From NCBI GenBank assembly GCA_023438325.1, contig JAEXRB010000207.1:1-13019 (forward strand): a DNA stretch of 13,019 bases, in the 5' to 3' direction. Position 1 is the stretch's first letter. The number at the start of each line of letters is the position of its first letter. Both the position numbers and the translations under genes were made by a program. Source of the stretch: Pseudomonadota bacterium (GTDB lineage Bacteria > Pseudomonadota > Gammaproteobacteria > Xanthomonadales > Xanthomonadaceae). This document shows, piece by piece, positions 1 to 6,824 of the stretch. The notes beneath the pieces were generated by a model that saw nothing but the letters and a program-made list of their open reading frames with translations, searched no databases and was not told the DNA's origin.

Positions 1-1641
1 GCCATCACTGGCCGCCTGCTGCGGATCGACACCCAATGCCAGCAGCGCCTTCACCGTGGCGGTGTCGCAATGGCTGGCCTGGCAGGCGATGGCGAGCGCA
101 TTGCGCCCGACATGATCGCGTGCGGACGGATTGATGCCGCCATGTGCAGCAAGGCGTTCGACGCAAACGGTGGCGCCGGCACGGGCGGCTTCCAGCAGCG
201 GCGTGACGCCGTGCTCGTCGGCCATGTCCGGCTGAGCGCCGGCGCTCAGCAAGGTATCGACAATCTGCACGTTGCCGTTGAGGCACGCCGCGTGCAACGC
301 GGTGCGACCGAGGCGGCCGCGAGCATCCAGCTTGGCCTTGTGCCGCAACAACAGCTTGACCATCGCCGGATCATCATCCTCGCGCGCGGCAGCCATCAAC
401 AGGGCCGGTTCGCCACCCTTCGGTTCGCACGCGGCGCGGCGATCGATCAGGTATTTGGCAACATCGACGTTGCCCATGCCGGCCGCAATGCCAAGCGGGC
501 TGACACCCTGCGCATCGAGTGCATCCAGCGGCGCACCGGCATCCAGCAACAAGGCGGCAATGGCAGGCTCGGCAACGCGTGCGGCGGCATGCAGGGCGGT
601 CTGGCCGCCGGCATCGGGCGGGCGCGGATCGGCACCGTTGGTGAGCAGCATCAGCACCGCGTCAGGGCGTCCGTGATAGCTGTCGCGTACGGCCGCCATC
701 AGCGGCGTGAGGCCCGCATGCGCGAGGTTGAGGTCGGCGCCGGCGGCGATCAGGCCACGCAACAGGCGCAGGTCGGAAAGTACCGCAGCGAGCATCGGCA
801 AGGTGCGCTGGTCGCGTGCGTCCGGCGCCGGCATGGCGTAGGGATTGGCTCCCATGTCGAGCAACGCCAGTGCCTCGTCCACACGCCCGGCGCGTGCCGC
901 CGAATACACGGAGGCATCCACGCCGGGGCCCGGTGTGTAAGCGCGCGCCTGTGGCGGCGCGTAGGCCTGCGTCGCCACCGCATCGGCCAGACACCGGCGC
1001 GCTTGCTCAAGCTGCCTGCGCGACGCCACCAACACGGCACAAGCCAACGCCGGAGCCAGCACCACGGCATGCACGAGCAAGGCGATGCGATGGATGTCCT
1101 GCGGCCACGGTGCGGCCCAGGCCATGGCCAGCGTGGCGAGCATCAGTGCGAGCAGGCACAACGCCCCCAGCCATCCGGAGATGCCGAAAAAGGCGGCGTC
1201 GCCGAGCGCGCGCCGCCGTGCGGCGATCGACTCCTCCGAAGATTCCAGCAACAGGGCCGGCAACACCGCGTGCCGCCACAACAACACCCATGCCGCGCCG
1301 ATGGCACCGCTGCCAAGCAGTACGGCCATGAACTGAGCGCCTTGCCACACGCGCATCGCCGGCCACGCCAGAACCAGCGCCAATGCGAGCAATCCTGCCA
1401 GCGCCAGCCAGAAACCCGCGCGTAGTTGCCGTGCCAGCGTCGGCAAAAAACGTGCGTCATCAGACATGCCAAGCCAGACGGCCGCAGCGATCAGATACAG
1501 CGGAAACGCCAGCACCGGGCCGATTGCAGTTGCCGGCGGCGTTGACAGCCATGCCAGCAAGGTCAACCCGATCGGCGGCAGAAATGCAGCCAGCCGCATC
1601 AGCAGGCCGGGGGACTCGGGCCAGGTGTGTGCAGACGTCAT
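1..1641 (-). CDS. Membrane-anchored ankyrin-repeat protein, 3' end outside window
   Basis: I translated this frame directly: it is open for 547 codons from the ATG at 1641 to the left edge, so the gene is partial at its C-terminus. Residues about 15-206 carry six hydrophobic stretches (near 15-32, 41-59, 77-96, 104-122, 153-175 and 186-206), then a linker, then about nine ankyrin repeats from about 243 to the edge. Typical repeat signatures are GADLN, TALHAAARV, GRTALHAACLNGN and GVTPLLEAARAG. The ATG overlaps the ycgL stop (ATGA, 1638-1641), so translation is probably coupled. Ankyrin repeats are protein-binding scaffolds; the membrane segments suggest the repeats are tethered to the inner membrane, probably on the cytoplasmic side (inference). 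Partner and function are unknown. Many shadow frames exist here because of the high GC; this is the only one giving a coherent domain pattern. Confidence 0.93.
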   Translation of the reverse strand, partial: MTSAHTWPESPGLLMRLAAFLPPIGLTLLAWLSTPPATAIGPVLAFPLYLIAAAVWLGMSDDARFLPTLARQLRAGFWLALAGLLALALVLAWPAMRVWQGAQFMAVLLGSGAIGAAWVLLWRHAVLPALLLESSEESIAARRRALGDAAFFGISGWLGALCLLALMLATLAMAWAAPWPQDIHRIALLVHAVVLAPALACAVLVASRRQLEQARRCLADAVATQAYAPPQARAYTPGPGVDASVYSAARAGRVDEALALLDMGANPYAMPAPDARDQRTLPMLAAVLSDLRLLRGLIAAGADLNLAHAGLTPLMAAVRDSYHGRPDAVLMLLTNGADPRPPDAGGQTALHAAARVAEPAIAALLLDAGAPLDALDAQGVSPLGIAAGMGNVDVAKYLIDRRAACEPKGGEPALLMAAAREDDDPAMVKLLLRHKAKLDARGRLGRTALHAACLNGNVQIVDTLLSAGAQPDMADEHGVTPLLEAARAGATVCVERLAAHGGINPSARDHVGRNALAIACQASHCDTATVKALLALGVDPQQAASDG

Positions 1642-1883
1642 GCCGTTTCGGCCTGCCCCGGCGGCATCTGCAGGTGAAAGCCCTGCCGTTCAAGTGACGC
1701 GATCACCGTTGCCGCATCGGTACGGGCGAGGCGACGCTCCGGCGTGAGCTCGAATACAAGCGCCGGCTCCAATGCCCCGAGCCGCTGCCGCAGGGCATCG
1801 GGCAGCGCATCGAAGCCATCCTCGACGGAAAGATAGACGTAGGTATCAGGCCGGGCTCGGCTCTTGTAGACGTGGCAGCGCAT
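1638..1883 (-). CDS. ycgL: YcgL domain-containing protein (81 aa)
   Basis: The 81-residue product begins MRCHVYKS and ends in a GFHLQMPP block. These match the YcgL (DUF709) family, whose E. coli member starts MLCAIYKS and ends in GFYLQIPP, with LARTDA corresponding to LARADV. The family is small and widespread in gammaproteobacteria, with no settled biochemical role. The reading frame stays open about 60 codons further upstream, but the family always starts at the M-x-C-x-(V/I)-YKS motif, so the ATG at 1883 is chosen. Its Shine-Dalgarno sequence is weak. The stop overlaps the start of the downstream ankyrin gene (ATGA), so the two are co-translated. In many relatives ycgL neighbours rnd or min genes; that context is not seen here. 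Confidence 0.93.
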   Translation of the reverse strand: MRCHVYKSRARPDTYVYLSVEDGFDALPDALRQRLGALEPALVFELTPERRLARTDAATVIASLERQGFHLQMPPGQAETA

Positions 1884-1919
1884 TGAAAGTGCAAGAAAAG
1901 CGGGAATGGCGTCACGCGC

Positions 1920-1925
1920 AGCATA
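1920..1925 (-). promoter_or_regulatory. Possible -10 box for ycgL-ankyrin operon
   Basis: On the minus strand the hexamer TATGCT (4 of 6 matches to TATAAT) lies about 37 nt before the ycgL ATG. No good -35 element is at 17 nt; the nearest candidate, TTTCGC, is 19 nt away. A promoter is expected here because the 197-nt gap to pepP is the only upstream space for this operon. This is a weak call. Confidence 0.22.
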
Positions 1926-2063
1926 GCCGGTTGCCTGCGTGGCGGCGAAACCGTGCCATGGCATTTCCTTCTGCGACGACTCAGTCGCCCGGCATCGCGT
2001 ACTTGGATCGCCATGCACCCAGAATCCCGACGCCGGCCCGGACAGCGCCCGCACGAAACGCAC

Positions 2064-2077
2064 GGCGCTTCAGCGCC
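2064..2077 (-). terminator. Hairpin after pepP, possible weak terminator
   Basis: A perfect inverted repeat (GGCGCT-GA-AGCGCC on the minus strand) lies 3 nt past the pepP stop at 2081. It can fold as a 5-bp GC stem with a TGAA tetraloop. No run of T follows, only scattered T within GTGCGTTTCG, so it may stabilise a 3' end instead of terminating intrinsically. Confidence 0.35.
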
Positions 2078-2080
2078 CCG

Positions 2081-3400
2081 TCAACCGGCGATCAGGGCTT
2101 CGATGTCATCCGCATCGCGCGGCACGTCATCGGTGAGGGTTTTCACGCCCTGACGGGTAACGATCACATCGTCCTCGATACGGATGCCGATGCCACGCCA
2201 CTTCGCCGCCACGCCGGCAGCATCGGGAGCGATGTAGAGGCCCGGCTCGATGGTGAAGGCCATGTCCGGCTCCAGCAGCCGATATTCGCCATCGATGCGA
2301 TAGTCGCCCACATCGTGCACGTCCAGCCCGAGCCAATGCCCGGTCTTGTGCATGTAGAAGCGGCGATAGGCGTGATCCTGGAGATTCTGCTTGAGCGTGC
2401 CTTTCAGAAGGCCCAGGCGCAGCAGACCATCGGTGATCACTTCCACGGCGATGTCATGCGGCGCGATCCAGGATATGCCGGGCCGCACCGCTTCGCGTGC
2501 CGCGACGTTCGCGGCGAGCACCACGTCGTACAGCGCCCGCTGCGGCGCGCTGAAACGGCCATTCACGGGAAAAGTGCGGGTGATGTCGGAAGCGTAGCCG
2601 TGAAACTCCGCGCCGGCGTCGATCAGCAACAGATCGCCATCGCGCAGTTGCGCACGGTTGGCGCGGTAGTGCAGGACGCAGGCGTTCGCACCGGCGCCGA
2701 CGATGGGCTCGTAGGACGGCACCGCACCGTGGCGACGGAAGCGGTACAGCAGTTCGGCTTCGACTTCATATTCGAACATGCCCGGCCTTGCAGCGCGCAT
2801 CGCATCCATGTGCGCGAGCGCGGCGATGCGCGCAGCCTCGGCCATCAGGCGGCGTTCGGCCGGGCTCTTGAACAGGCGCAGGTCGTGCAACAGGTGACCC
2901 AGCTCCTGAAACTCGTGCGGCGGCTGCGCGCCCTGCTTGATCTGGGAACGCACGCGCTTGACCCAGCCGATCAAGGTGAGATCGAACTCGGTATCGCGGC
3001 CGAAGTGGTAATAAACCCGATTCCGGCCTTCGATCAGGCATGGCAGGATTTCGTCCATGTCCGCGTAGGGATAGGCATCGTCCATCCCGAGGGTTGCGAC
3101 GGCGCCTTCCGGCCCGAGCCGCGCACCATCCCAGGCCTCGCGCTCGCGATCACGCTCGCGGCAGAACAACAGAACTTCGCCGGCGGCACGTCCCGGAACC
3201 AGCACCAGCACGGCGTCCGGTTCATCGAAACCGGTGAGGTACCAGAAATCGCTGTCCTGCCGATACGGGAAATGGGTGTCGTTGCTGCGCACGCGCTCGG
3301 GTGCGGCGGGCAGGATCAGGATCGCATCCGGCCCGGCCATGCGCATCAACTGGCGGCGACGACGGGTGTATTCGGCAGCATCGATGCCCAGCGGTTTCAC
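2081..3400 (-). CDS. pepP: Xaa-Pro aminopeptidase PepP (M24B)
   Basis: This is a 439-aa cytoplasmic metallopeptidase that removes the N-terminal residue when proline is second. The N-terminal domain contains FWYLTGFDEPDAVLVL (about 52-67), typical of AMP_N/PepP. The C-terminal pita-bread domain carries the five metal ligands Asp261 and Asp272 (LLIDAGAEFHGYASDIT), His355 (HKTGHWLGLDVHD), Glu385 (TIEPGLY) and Glu409 (IRIEDDV). Their spacing matches E. coli PepP (D260, D271, H354, E383, E406) almost exactly. Length is normal for the family. The start is GTG at 3400, with a TGAGG Shine-Dalgarno 6 nt upstream that overlaps the ygfB stop region. It lies 8 nt after ygfB, the conserved ygfB-pepP arrangement of gammaproteobacteria. 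The ubiH gene that often follows in E. coli is absent; ycgL follows after a gap. Confidence 0.97.
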   Translation of the reverse strand: MKPLGIDAAEYTRRRRQLMRMAGPDAILILPAAPERVRSNDTHFPYRQDSDFWYLTGFDEPDAVLVLVPGRAAGEVLLFCRERDREREAWDGARLGPEGAVATLGMDDAYPYADMDEILPCLIEGRNRVYYHFGRDTEFDLTLIGWVKRVRSQIKQGAQPPHEFQELGHLLHDLRLFKSPAERRLMAEAARIAALAHMDAMRAARPGMFEYEVEAELLYRFRRHGAVPSYEPIVGAGANACVLHYRANRAQLRDGDLLLIDAGAEFHGYASDITRTFPVNGRFSAPQRALYDVVLAANVAAREAVRPGISWIAPHDIAVEVITDGLLRLGLLKGTLKQNLQDHAYRRFYMHKTGHWLGLDVHDVGDYRIDGEYRLLEPDMAFTIEPGLYIAPDAAGVAAKWRGIGIRIEDDVIVTRQGVKTLTDDVPRDADDIEALIAG

Positions 3401-3408
3401 GATGCGCC

Positions 3409-3954
3409 TCAGTGCAGACGCCCAGGCTTGCGCCGCGCAAGCAGGCCGTCACCGTGAATCAGCAGTGCAGCCACGCGGGCAAACTCGGCGATTTCCATCA
3501 GCGCCTGCTCGTCCTGCTCGTCTTCGTCCACGACGAAACCGGCGATGTTGGCCAGATCGGCAAAGGCTTCCTGCGCATCCTCGGACAAGGGCGGGCGATT
3601 GGGTGCGAGCGAGAAGCCGGCGACGAAGCCGCGGCACCAGTCGAACAACGCCGCAACGCGCTCGGCCAACGGCGCATCGTCCTCGGGCAGCAACAGGGAA
3701 AAACCCATGTCGGGATCGTTCAACCCAGCCGTGCTGGCGTCGCGCAGGTCATTGAGCGCAGCGTAGTCGCGCACCGTGGCGGCATCGGCCTCCACGTGCA
3801 GGCGCGCGAGCCAGTCCGCGCCTTCCAGTGACGCACCCGCGGCGATGAAGCCGGCCGCAAGGCCGTGCAATTCGGCGGCATCGATGCCGATGGCACAGCG
3901 TGCCAGCGCGGCTTCCACCTCGTCGAACGCCGGGAGGTGGATGTCCGTACTCAC
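3409..3954 (-). CDS. ygfB: YgfB/YecA (UPF0149) family protein
   Basis: The 181-aa acidic protein has the hallmarks of UPF0149: AELHGLAAGFIAAG (about 27-40), the central FDWCRGFVAGFSL (about 104-116), and the C-terminal block LANIAGFVVDEDEQDE...EFARVAALLIH (about 134-167). E. coli YgfB shows the same pattern and similar length (about 190 aa). The GTG at 3954 overlaps the oleA stop TGA as GTGA; no ATG fits the family start, and the open frame continuing upstream lies inside oleA. YgfB has no enzymatic assignment; in Pseudomonas aeruginosa it has been reported to dampen AlpA-dependent ampDh3 expression. Its immediate 3' neighbour is pepP, the usual pairing. Translation is very likely coupled to oleA. 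Confidence 0.94.
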   Translation of the reverse strand: MSTDIHLPAFDEVEAALARCAIGIDAAELHGLAAGFIAAGASLEGADWLARLHVEADAATVRDYAALNDLRDASTAGLNDPDMGFSLLLPEDDAPLAERVAALFDWCRGFVAGFSLAPNRPPLSEDAQEAFADLANIAGFVVDEDEQDEQALMEIAEFARVAALLIHGDGLLARRKPGRLH

Positions 3955-4970
3955 CAGACCACTTCGGCCATCGAGCAGTTCAGGCCCGATCCGATACCGA
4001 GCAGGGCGATGCGATTGCCCTTCTTCAGGCGGCCCATTTCCTTGAGCTTGCTGAGCACGATCGGCACCGAAGCCGGGCCGATGTTGCCGTGCTCGGCGAA
4101 GATGGTGAATACCTTCTTCGGATCGATGCCGATGGTCTTGACCAGCGCGTTGGTGTGCACCTGGCTGACCTGGTGGATGACGAATTCGTCCAGTTCCTCC
4201 ACCGCCCAACCCAGGGCCTGCTTGGCAGCCAGGAACGTCTTCTGCGCCAGCTTCATGCCTTCGATCATCAGCATGCGGGTGTCGGTGACCATGCGATCGA
4301 GATTGCCGCGGCACAGCGTGTTCCACTGCGTGGCCGCGCGCGACACACCGCCCTTGTACTGCGGCGCATCCGGTGCAAGATCACGGCGCGACAGCACCAT
4401 CGCCACGGCACCGCAACCCAGCGTCAGGGTGGCCAATTCCTGACGGAACTGATCTTCGGTGGTGTCCGGGCGCGTCATGCGCTCCAGCGTCTTCTCGTAA
4501 GCGAGATTGGCGGTTTCGCCATCCACCACGAGCGCATATTCGATTTCGCCGCGCTCGATCATGCGGCTGGCGATGTCCATACCGTTGAGGAACGCCAAGC
4601 ACGCATTGGCCACGTCGAAGTTCTGGCAGGTGTCGGACAGGCCAAGGTTGCCCGAAACGATGCTGGCGGTGGATGGCTCCAGATAGTCGCGGCTCACCGA
4701 GGTATTGACCAGCAGGCCGATCTTCTCGCGCGGTACATCGCCCAGTTCGGCCAGCGCCTTCTCGGCTGCCTTCGTCGCAGCATCGGAGGCTTCCACGCCT
4801 TCTTCCCACATGCGGCGCGAATGGATGCCAGCGATGTCGCCCAGCACATCGGTGCGGATGCCGAGGCGATCCAGCGTGGGGCGCAGGCGCTCGTTGATTT
4901 CCGCAGAACTGAGCGGGCGCGGCGCATCGATGTGCGCGAGGCTGGCGATGGAAACGTTCTGGAACAGCAT
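3951..4970 (-). CDS. oleA: OleA, acyl-CoA head-to-head condensing thiolase (3-oxoacyl-ACP synthase III-like)
   Basis: This 339-aa thiolase-fold protein resembles the Xanthomonas campestris OleA along its whole length, from MLFQNVSIA to the C-terminal SGLNCSMAEVVW. OleA joins two fatty acyl-CoAs in a non-decarboxylative Claisen condensation to give a 2-alkyl-3-ketoacid, the first step of long-chain olefin or ketone synthesis. Visible catalytic residues are Cys124 (ANACLAF), His266 (VIHQVS) and Asn296 (HGNIGPAS), plus Glu98 (DYLEPS). These equal C143, H285, N315 and E117 of the X. campestris enzyme with a constant offset of 19, so the active site is intact. The ATG at 4970 gives the normal length; its Shine-Dalgarno is poor. 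oleB, oleC and oleD are not adjacent, and the gene instead leads a ygfB-pepP operon. A housekeeping FabH is less likely given the OleA-specific motifs. Confidence 0.95.
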   Translation of the reverse strand: MLFQNVSIASLAHIDAPRPLSSAEINERLRPTLDRLGIRTDVLGDIAGIHSRRMWEEGVEASDAATKAAEKALAELGDVPREKIGLLVNTSVSRDYLEPSTASIVSGNLGLSDTCQNFDVANACLAFLNGMDIASRMIERGEIEYALVVDGETANLAYEKTLERMTRPDTTEDQFRQELATLTLGCGAVAMVLSRRDLAPDAPQYKGGVSRAATQWNTLCRGNLDRMVTDTRMLMIEGMKLAQKTFLAAKQALGWAVEELDEFVIHQVSQVHTNALVKTIGIDPKKVFTIFAEHGNIGPASVPIVLSKLKEMGRLKKGNRIALLGIGSGLNCSMAEVVW

Positions 4971-5003
4971 GGGCCTGCCAAATTCAAGGAAAACAGCCGC
5001 AGA

Positions 5004-5032
5004 ACGCTACAGCGATCCGCATCGGGGCGCAA
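5004..5032 (-). promoter_or_regulatory. Possible sigma-70-type promoter for oleA-ygfB-pepP
   Basis: On the minus strand TTGCGC (5027-5032) and TAGCGT (5004-5009) are separated by exactly 17 nt and end about 34 nt before the oleA ATG. Each hexamer matches the consensus at only about half its positions, which is common in GC-rich genomes. Position and spacing support it more than sequence does. Confidence 0.35.
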
Positions 5033-5124
5033 GCCGGAGGGCCCGGATGCAGGTGTTGGGAACGGCTCGTGTGCGGGCGGGAGCCTCGTCACACGGCACC
5101 GAATCGCCATGCGGCGGAACGCCT

Positions 5125-6138
5125 TCACTCACAAACAGCCCGTTCACCGCCCTTCAAGGCATAGGCCCGTGCCGAGCCACGCCCCTTGGCTTCGCTCAGG
5201 CGCACCCATCGCTCGTACTCGGCATCCATTTCCTTGTCGATCAGGACCAGCTGATCCGGTGGAATCGACGCACGCACTTCGGAGAACGCCATACCGATTT
5301 CCCCTTCGATCGCCACATCCCCGTACAGCCGCTGCATCAGTCCCATGTATTTGACGAACAACTTCGGGTTCGGAAGCGACAGGGACACGCCTCTTTGCGA
5401 GACCACATTACTGGGCGAGTGAACCAGGACAAGTCCTTCCAGCGCCAACGGTTCTCCCGCCGCAAACCCCTCTTGAAGGAAACGATAGGCGTTGTCGGCC
5501 AGGAATTGCGGGTACACGTAAAGTCCGGACTCGGAATAGGAGAACCTATCGTGCAGCCGTTGTATTGTTCCATCCGACCGCGTCAGCGCCAGCAGAGCCT
5601 TCTGGTATGGCGTCAGCGACGCAGTTGCCTGAAGCAGCGATGTCGGCGAAGGAAGCGCAGCCGACTCGAATCCTTTGCAATATCCGCCGGAAGCCTCAAG
5701 ACGCTCCTGCTGTCTGGCAATGGTCGCAATCATCAACTCGTCACTAGGGCCATCCCTGGCCTCCAGACTCTGAATCATCAGATCATTAAAAGCTATTTTT
5801 CTCTTTTCTTCGGAACAGCGATTTATATCAACCACCAATCGGCAAACCGCCACAGGATCGCCCGCTTCGGCGCGAGCCAGCAAAGCAGGAATTTGATCAC
5901 CAAATGGAATATCTTGTGACGGCAACGCTGGCATCTGTATCTGCCGAGATGGCGCGGCCTCTACCTCCTTGCCAGCCGTCGTTTCTTCGACCAGACCAGG
6001 GTCACTCGCCACTTCCATGCGCGACGCTGTTCCGACAGGGAAATTATTGGCATTGTTACCGAGCCAAAACAAATACCCCGCCAGAGCCGCAGGCACAGCT
6101 ATAAGTAAAACCACCCATTCGCGTGATAGTTTTCTCAT
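5125..6138 (-). CDS. Unrecognised membrane-anchored protein (337 aa)
   Basis: I do not recognise the family with confidence. The product starts MRKLSREWVV and has one N-terminal hydrophobic segment (about 9-27), so it is probably anchored in the inner membrane with the rest in the periplasm. A low-complexity stretch follows (about 30-80), then a helical region with ALLARAEAGDPVAVCRL (about 85-101), which faintly recalls the start of a Sel1/TPR-like repeat. Cysteines are at 99, 108, 154 and 336. The ATG at 6138 is preferred over the GTG at 6147, because the AAAGG ribosome-binding site sits about 10 nt before the ATG but only 1-2 nt before the GTG. It lies 66 nt downstream of the 134-aa exported gene and probably shares its promoter. 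Its 5' half is AT-richer than the neighbouring housekeeping genes, suggesting accessory origin. Confidence 0.8.
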   Translation of the reverse strand: MRKLSREWVVLLIAVPAALAGYLFWLGNNANNFPVGTASRMEVASDPGLVEETTAGKEVEAAPSRQIQMPALPSQDIPFGDQIPALLARAEAGDPVAVCRLVVDINRCSEEKRKIAFNDLMIQSLEARDGPSDELMIATIARQQERLEASGGYCKGFESAALPSPTSLLQATASLTPYQKALLALTRSDGTIQRLHDRFSYSESGLYVYPQFLADNAYRFLQEGFAAGEPLALEGLVLVHSPSNVVSQRGVSLSLPNPKLFVKYMGLMQRLYGDVAIEGEIGMAFSEVRASIPPDQLVLIDKEMDAEYERWVRLSEAKGRGSARAYALKGGERAVCE

Positions 6139-6204
6139 TTTAACCACACCTTTCAGTCGTGCTCCTACCAGGGGCTCTCACACAAAACAGGCCACGATCA
6201 TCCA

Positions 6205-6609
6205 TCACTCCGGGATTATCTCGCCAACCTCAACCTCTCCCACAGGAATCCTTCTGCTATTGATATGCCCCCAAATAAAAGACGGCCGCCAAAACGCACC
6301 ACCGCCACTGCCACCACTTCCACCACCATTATTACCATTATTGTTCCATGGCCCCGGGAAATAAGAATCCTCCACTTCTGGACATGCAGAGTCCCCCATA
6401 ACTGGATTATCATCGCACGCAGCAATACGGCAGCGCACCTCAGGCGTATTAGCGCAACAAAGCCTAAAATCAAAAGACCCCCCACCCTGCTGTATAGGGA
6501 CGATGTTATTCCTGTGCCATTCACATTGCTCACCAAATGACTGCGCCCACGAAAAACTTGAATACCCAAGAACAAATACGGGGAAAATAATTTTAATTAA
6601 GCCATTCAT
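6205..6609 (-). CDS. Unrecognised small exported cysteine- and glycine-rich protein (134 aa)
   Basis: The ATG at 6609 has a good Shine-Dalgarno (GAGAGGG, 6 nt upstream). Residues 1-22 form a classical signal peptide (lysine at 6, hydrophobic core IIFPVFVLGY, then SFSWA before Q23). The mature protein has six cysteines (29, 51, 52, 60, 65, 76), an even number compatible with disulfides in the periplasm. A linker rich in Asn and Gly follows (about 89-104), then a tail rich in aromatic residues and Ile/Val/Glu. No known domain is recognised. The gene is AT-rich compared with the rest of the window and is first in a likely two-gene unit with the 337-aa membrane protein. An overlapping 119-aa frame on the same strand lacks a ribosome-binding site and signal peptide and is rejected. 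Confidence 0.75.
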   Translation of the reverse strand: MNGLIKIIFPVFVLGYSSFSWAQSFGEQCEWHRNNIVPIQQGGGSFDFRLCCANTPEVRCRIAACDDNPVMGDSACPEVEDSYFPGPWNNNGNNGGGSGGSGGGAFWRPSFIWGHINSRRIPVGEVEVGEIIPE

Positions 6610-6760
6610 ATCAACCCTCTCAAATTAAAATTTGACCCGAAAAAACAGACAAAACTACCTGAACCGCAGACAAGAGGTGGAAGTAAAGCGCAATTGATTA
6701 AATTTCAAAGAGACGCGACATCATTCAATCGTCTTAAACCCCATTCCCTCAAAGGAAGAG
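6610..6760 (-). other. AT-rich leader with two tiny overlapping ORFs
   Basis: The predicted transcript leader holds two very short frames on the minus strand: a 7-codon one (6721-6744, MGFKTIE) and an 8-codon one (6698-6724, MMSRLFEI), which overlap by ATGA. It also holds a short inverted repeat CAAATT-AA-AATTTG (6621-6634) immediately upstream of the ribosome-binding site of the 134-aa gene. In AT-rich DNA all of these could be chance. Confidence 0.25.
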
Positions 6761-6768
6761 TCTATAAA

Positions 6769-6796
6769 ATTATCAGCCCTCTCTAATTTTAGTCAA
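6769..6796 (-). promoter_or_regulatory. Near-consensus sigma-70 promoter for the exported pair
   Basis: On the minus strand, -35 TTGACT (6791-6796, 5 of 6) and -10 GATAAT (6769-6774, 5 of 6) are separated by 16 nt. It lies between the end of the S9 peptidase gene and the 134-aa gene, pointing at the latter, and predicts a leader of about 150 nt. It is the strongest promoter match noticed in the window. Confidence 0.6.
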
Positions 6797-6824
6797 CTCA
6801 AGCTCGGGCCAACGTAACCCATAA

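Noticed and set aside
70..1425. 451-aa plus-strand ORF
   Set aside because: It is antisense to the ankyrin gene, has an Arg/Gln/His-rich shadow composition and no domain; the minus strand gives a coherent ankyrin protein.
1884..2063. Longer N-terminus for ycgL (141 aa from 2063)
   Set aside because: The extra 60 residues have no counterpart in the YcgL family, which begins at M-x-C-x-x-YKS.
1772..3457. 561-aa plus-strand ORF
   Set aside because: It lies antisense over pepP, whose motifs are unmistakable; the long frame is an effect of high GC at third codon positions.
3955..4326. Longer N-terminus for ygfB (305 aa from 4326)
   Set aside because: The extension lies wholly inside oleA in another frame and has shadow composition; the GTG at 3954 fits the family length.
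3900..5354. 484-aa plus-strand ORF (and the overlapping 404-aa one at 4705-5919)
   Set aside because: Both are antisense to oleA and the 337-aa gene, with no ribosome-binding site or recognisable domain.
6260..6350. Repetitive CCACCACT-like tract as a possible microsatellite or CRISPR
   Set aside because: It is simply the coding sequence of the Asn/Gly linker of the 134-aa protein; no spaced direct repeats were seen anywhere in the window.
6216..6575. 119-aa minus-strand ORF overlapping the 134-aa gene
   Set aside because: It has no ribosome-binding site and no cleavable signal; the alternative frame has a strong site, a signal peptide and an even cysteine set.
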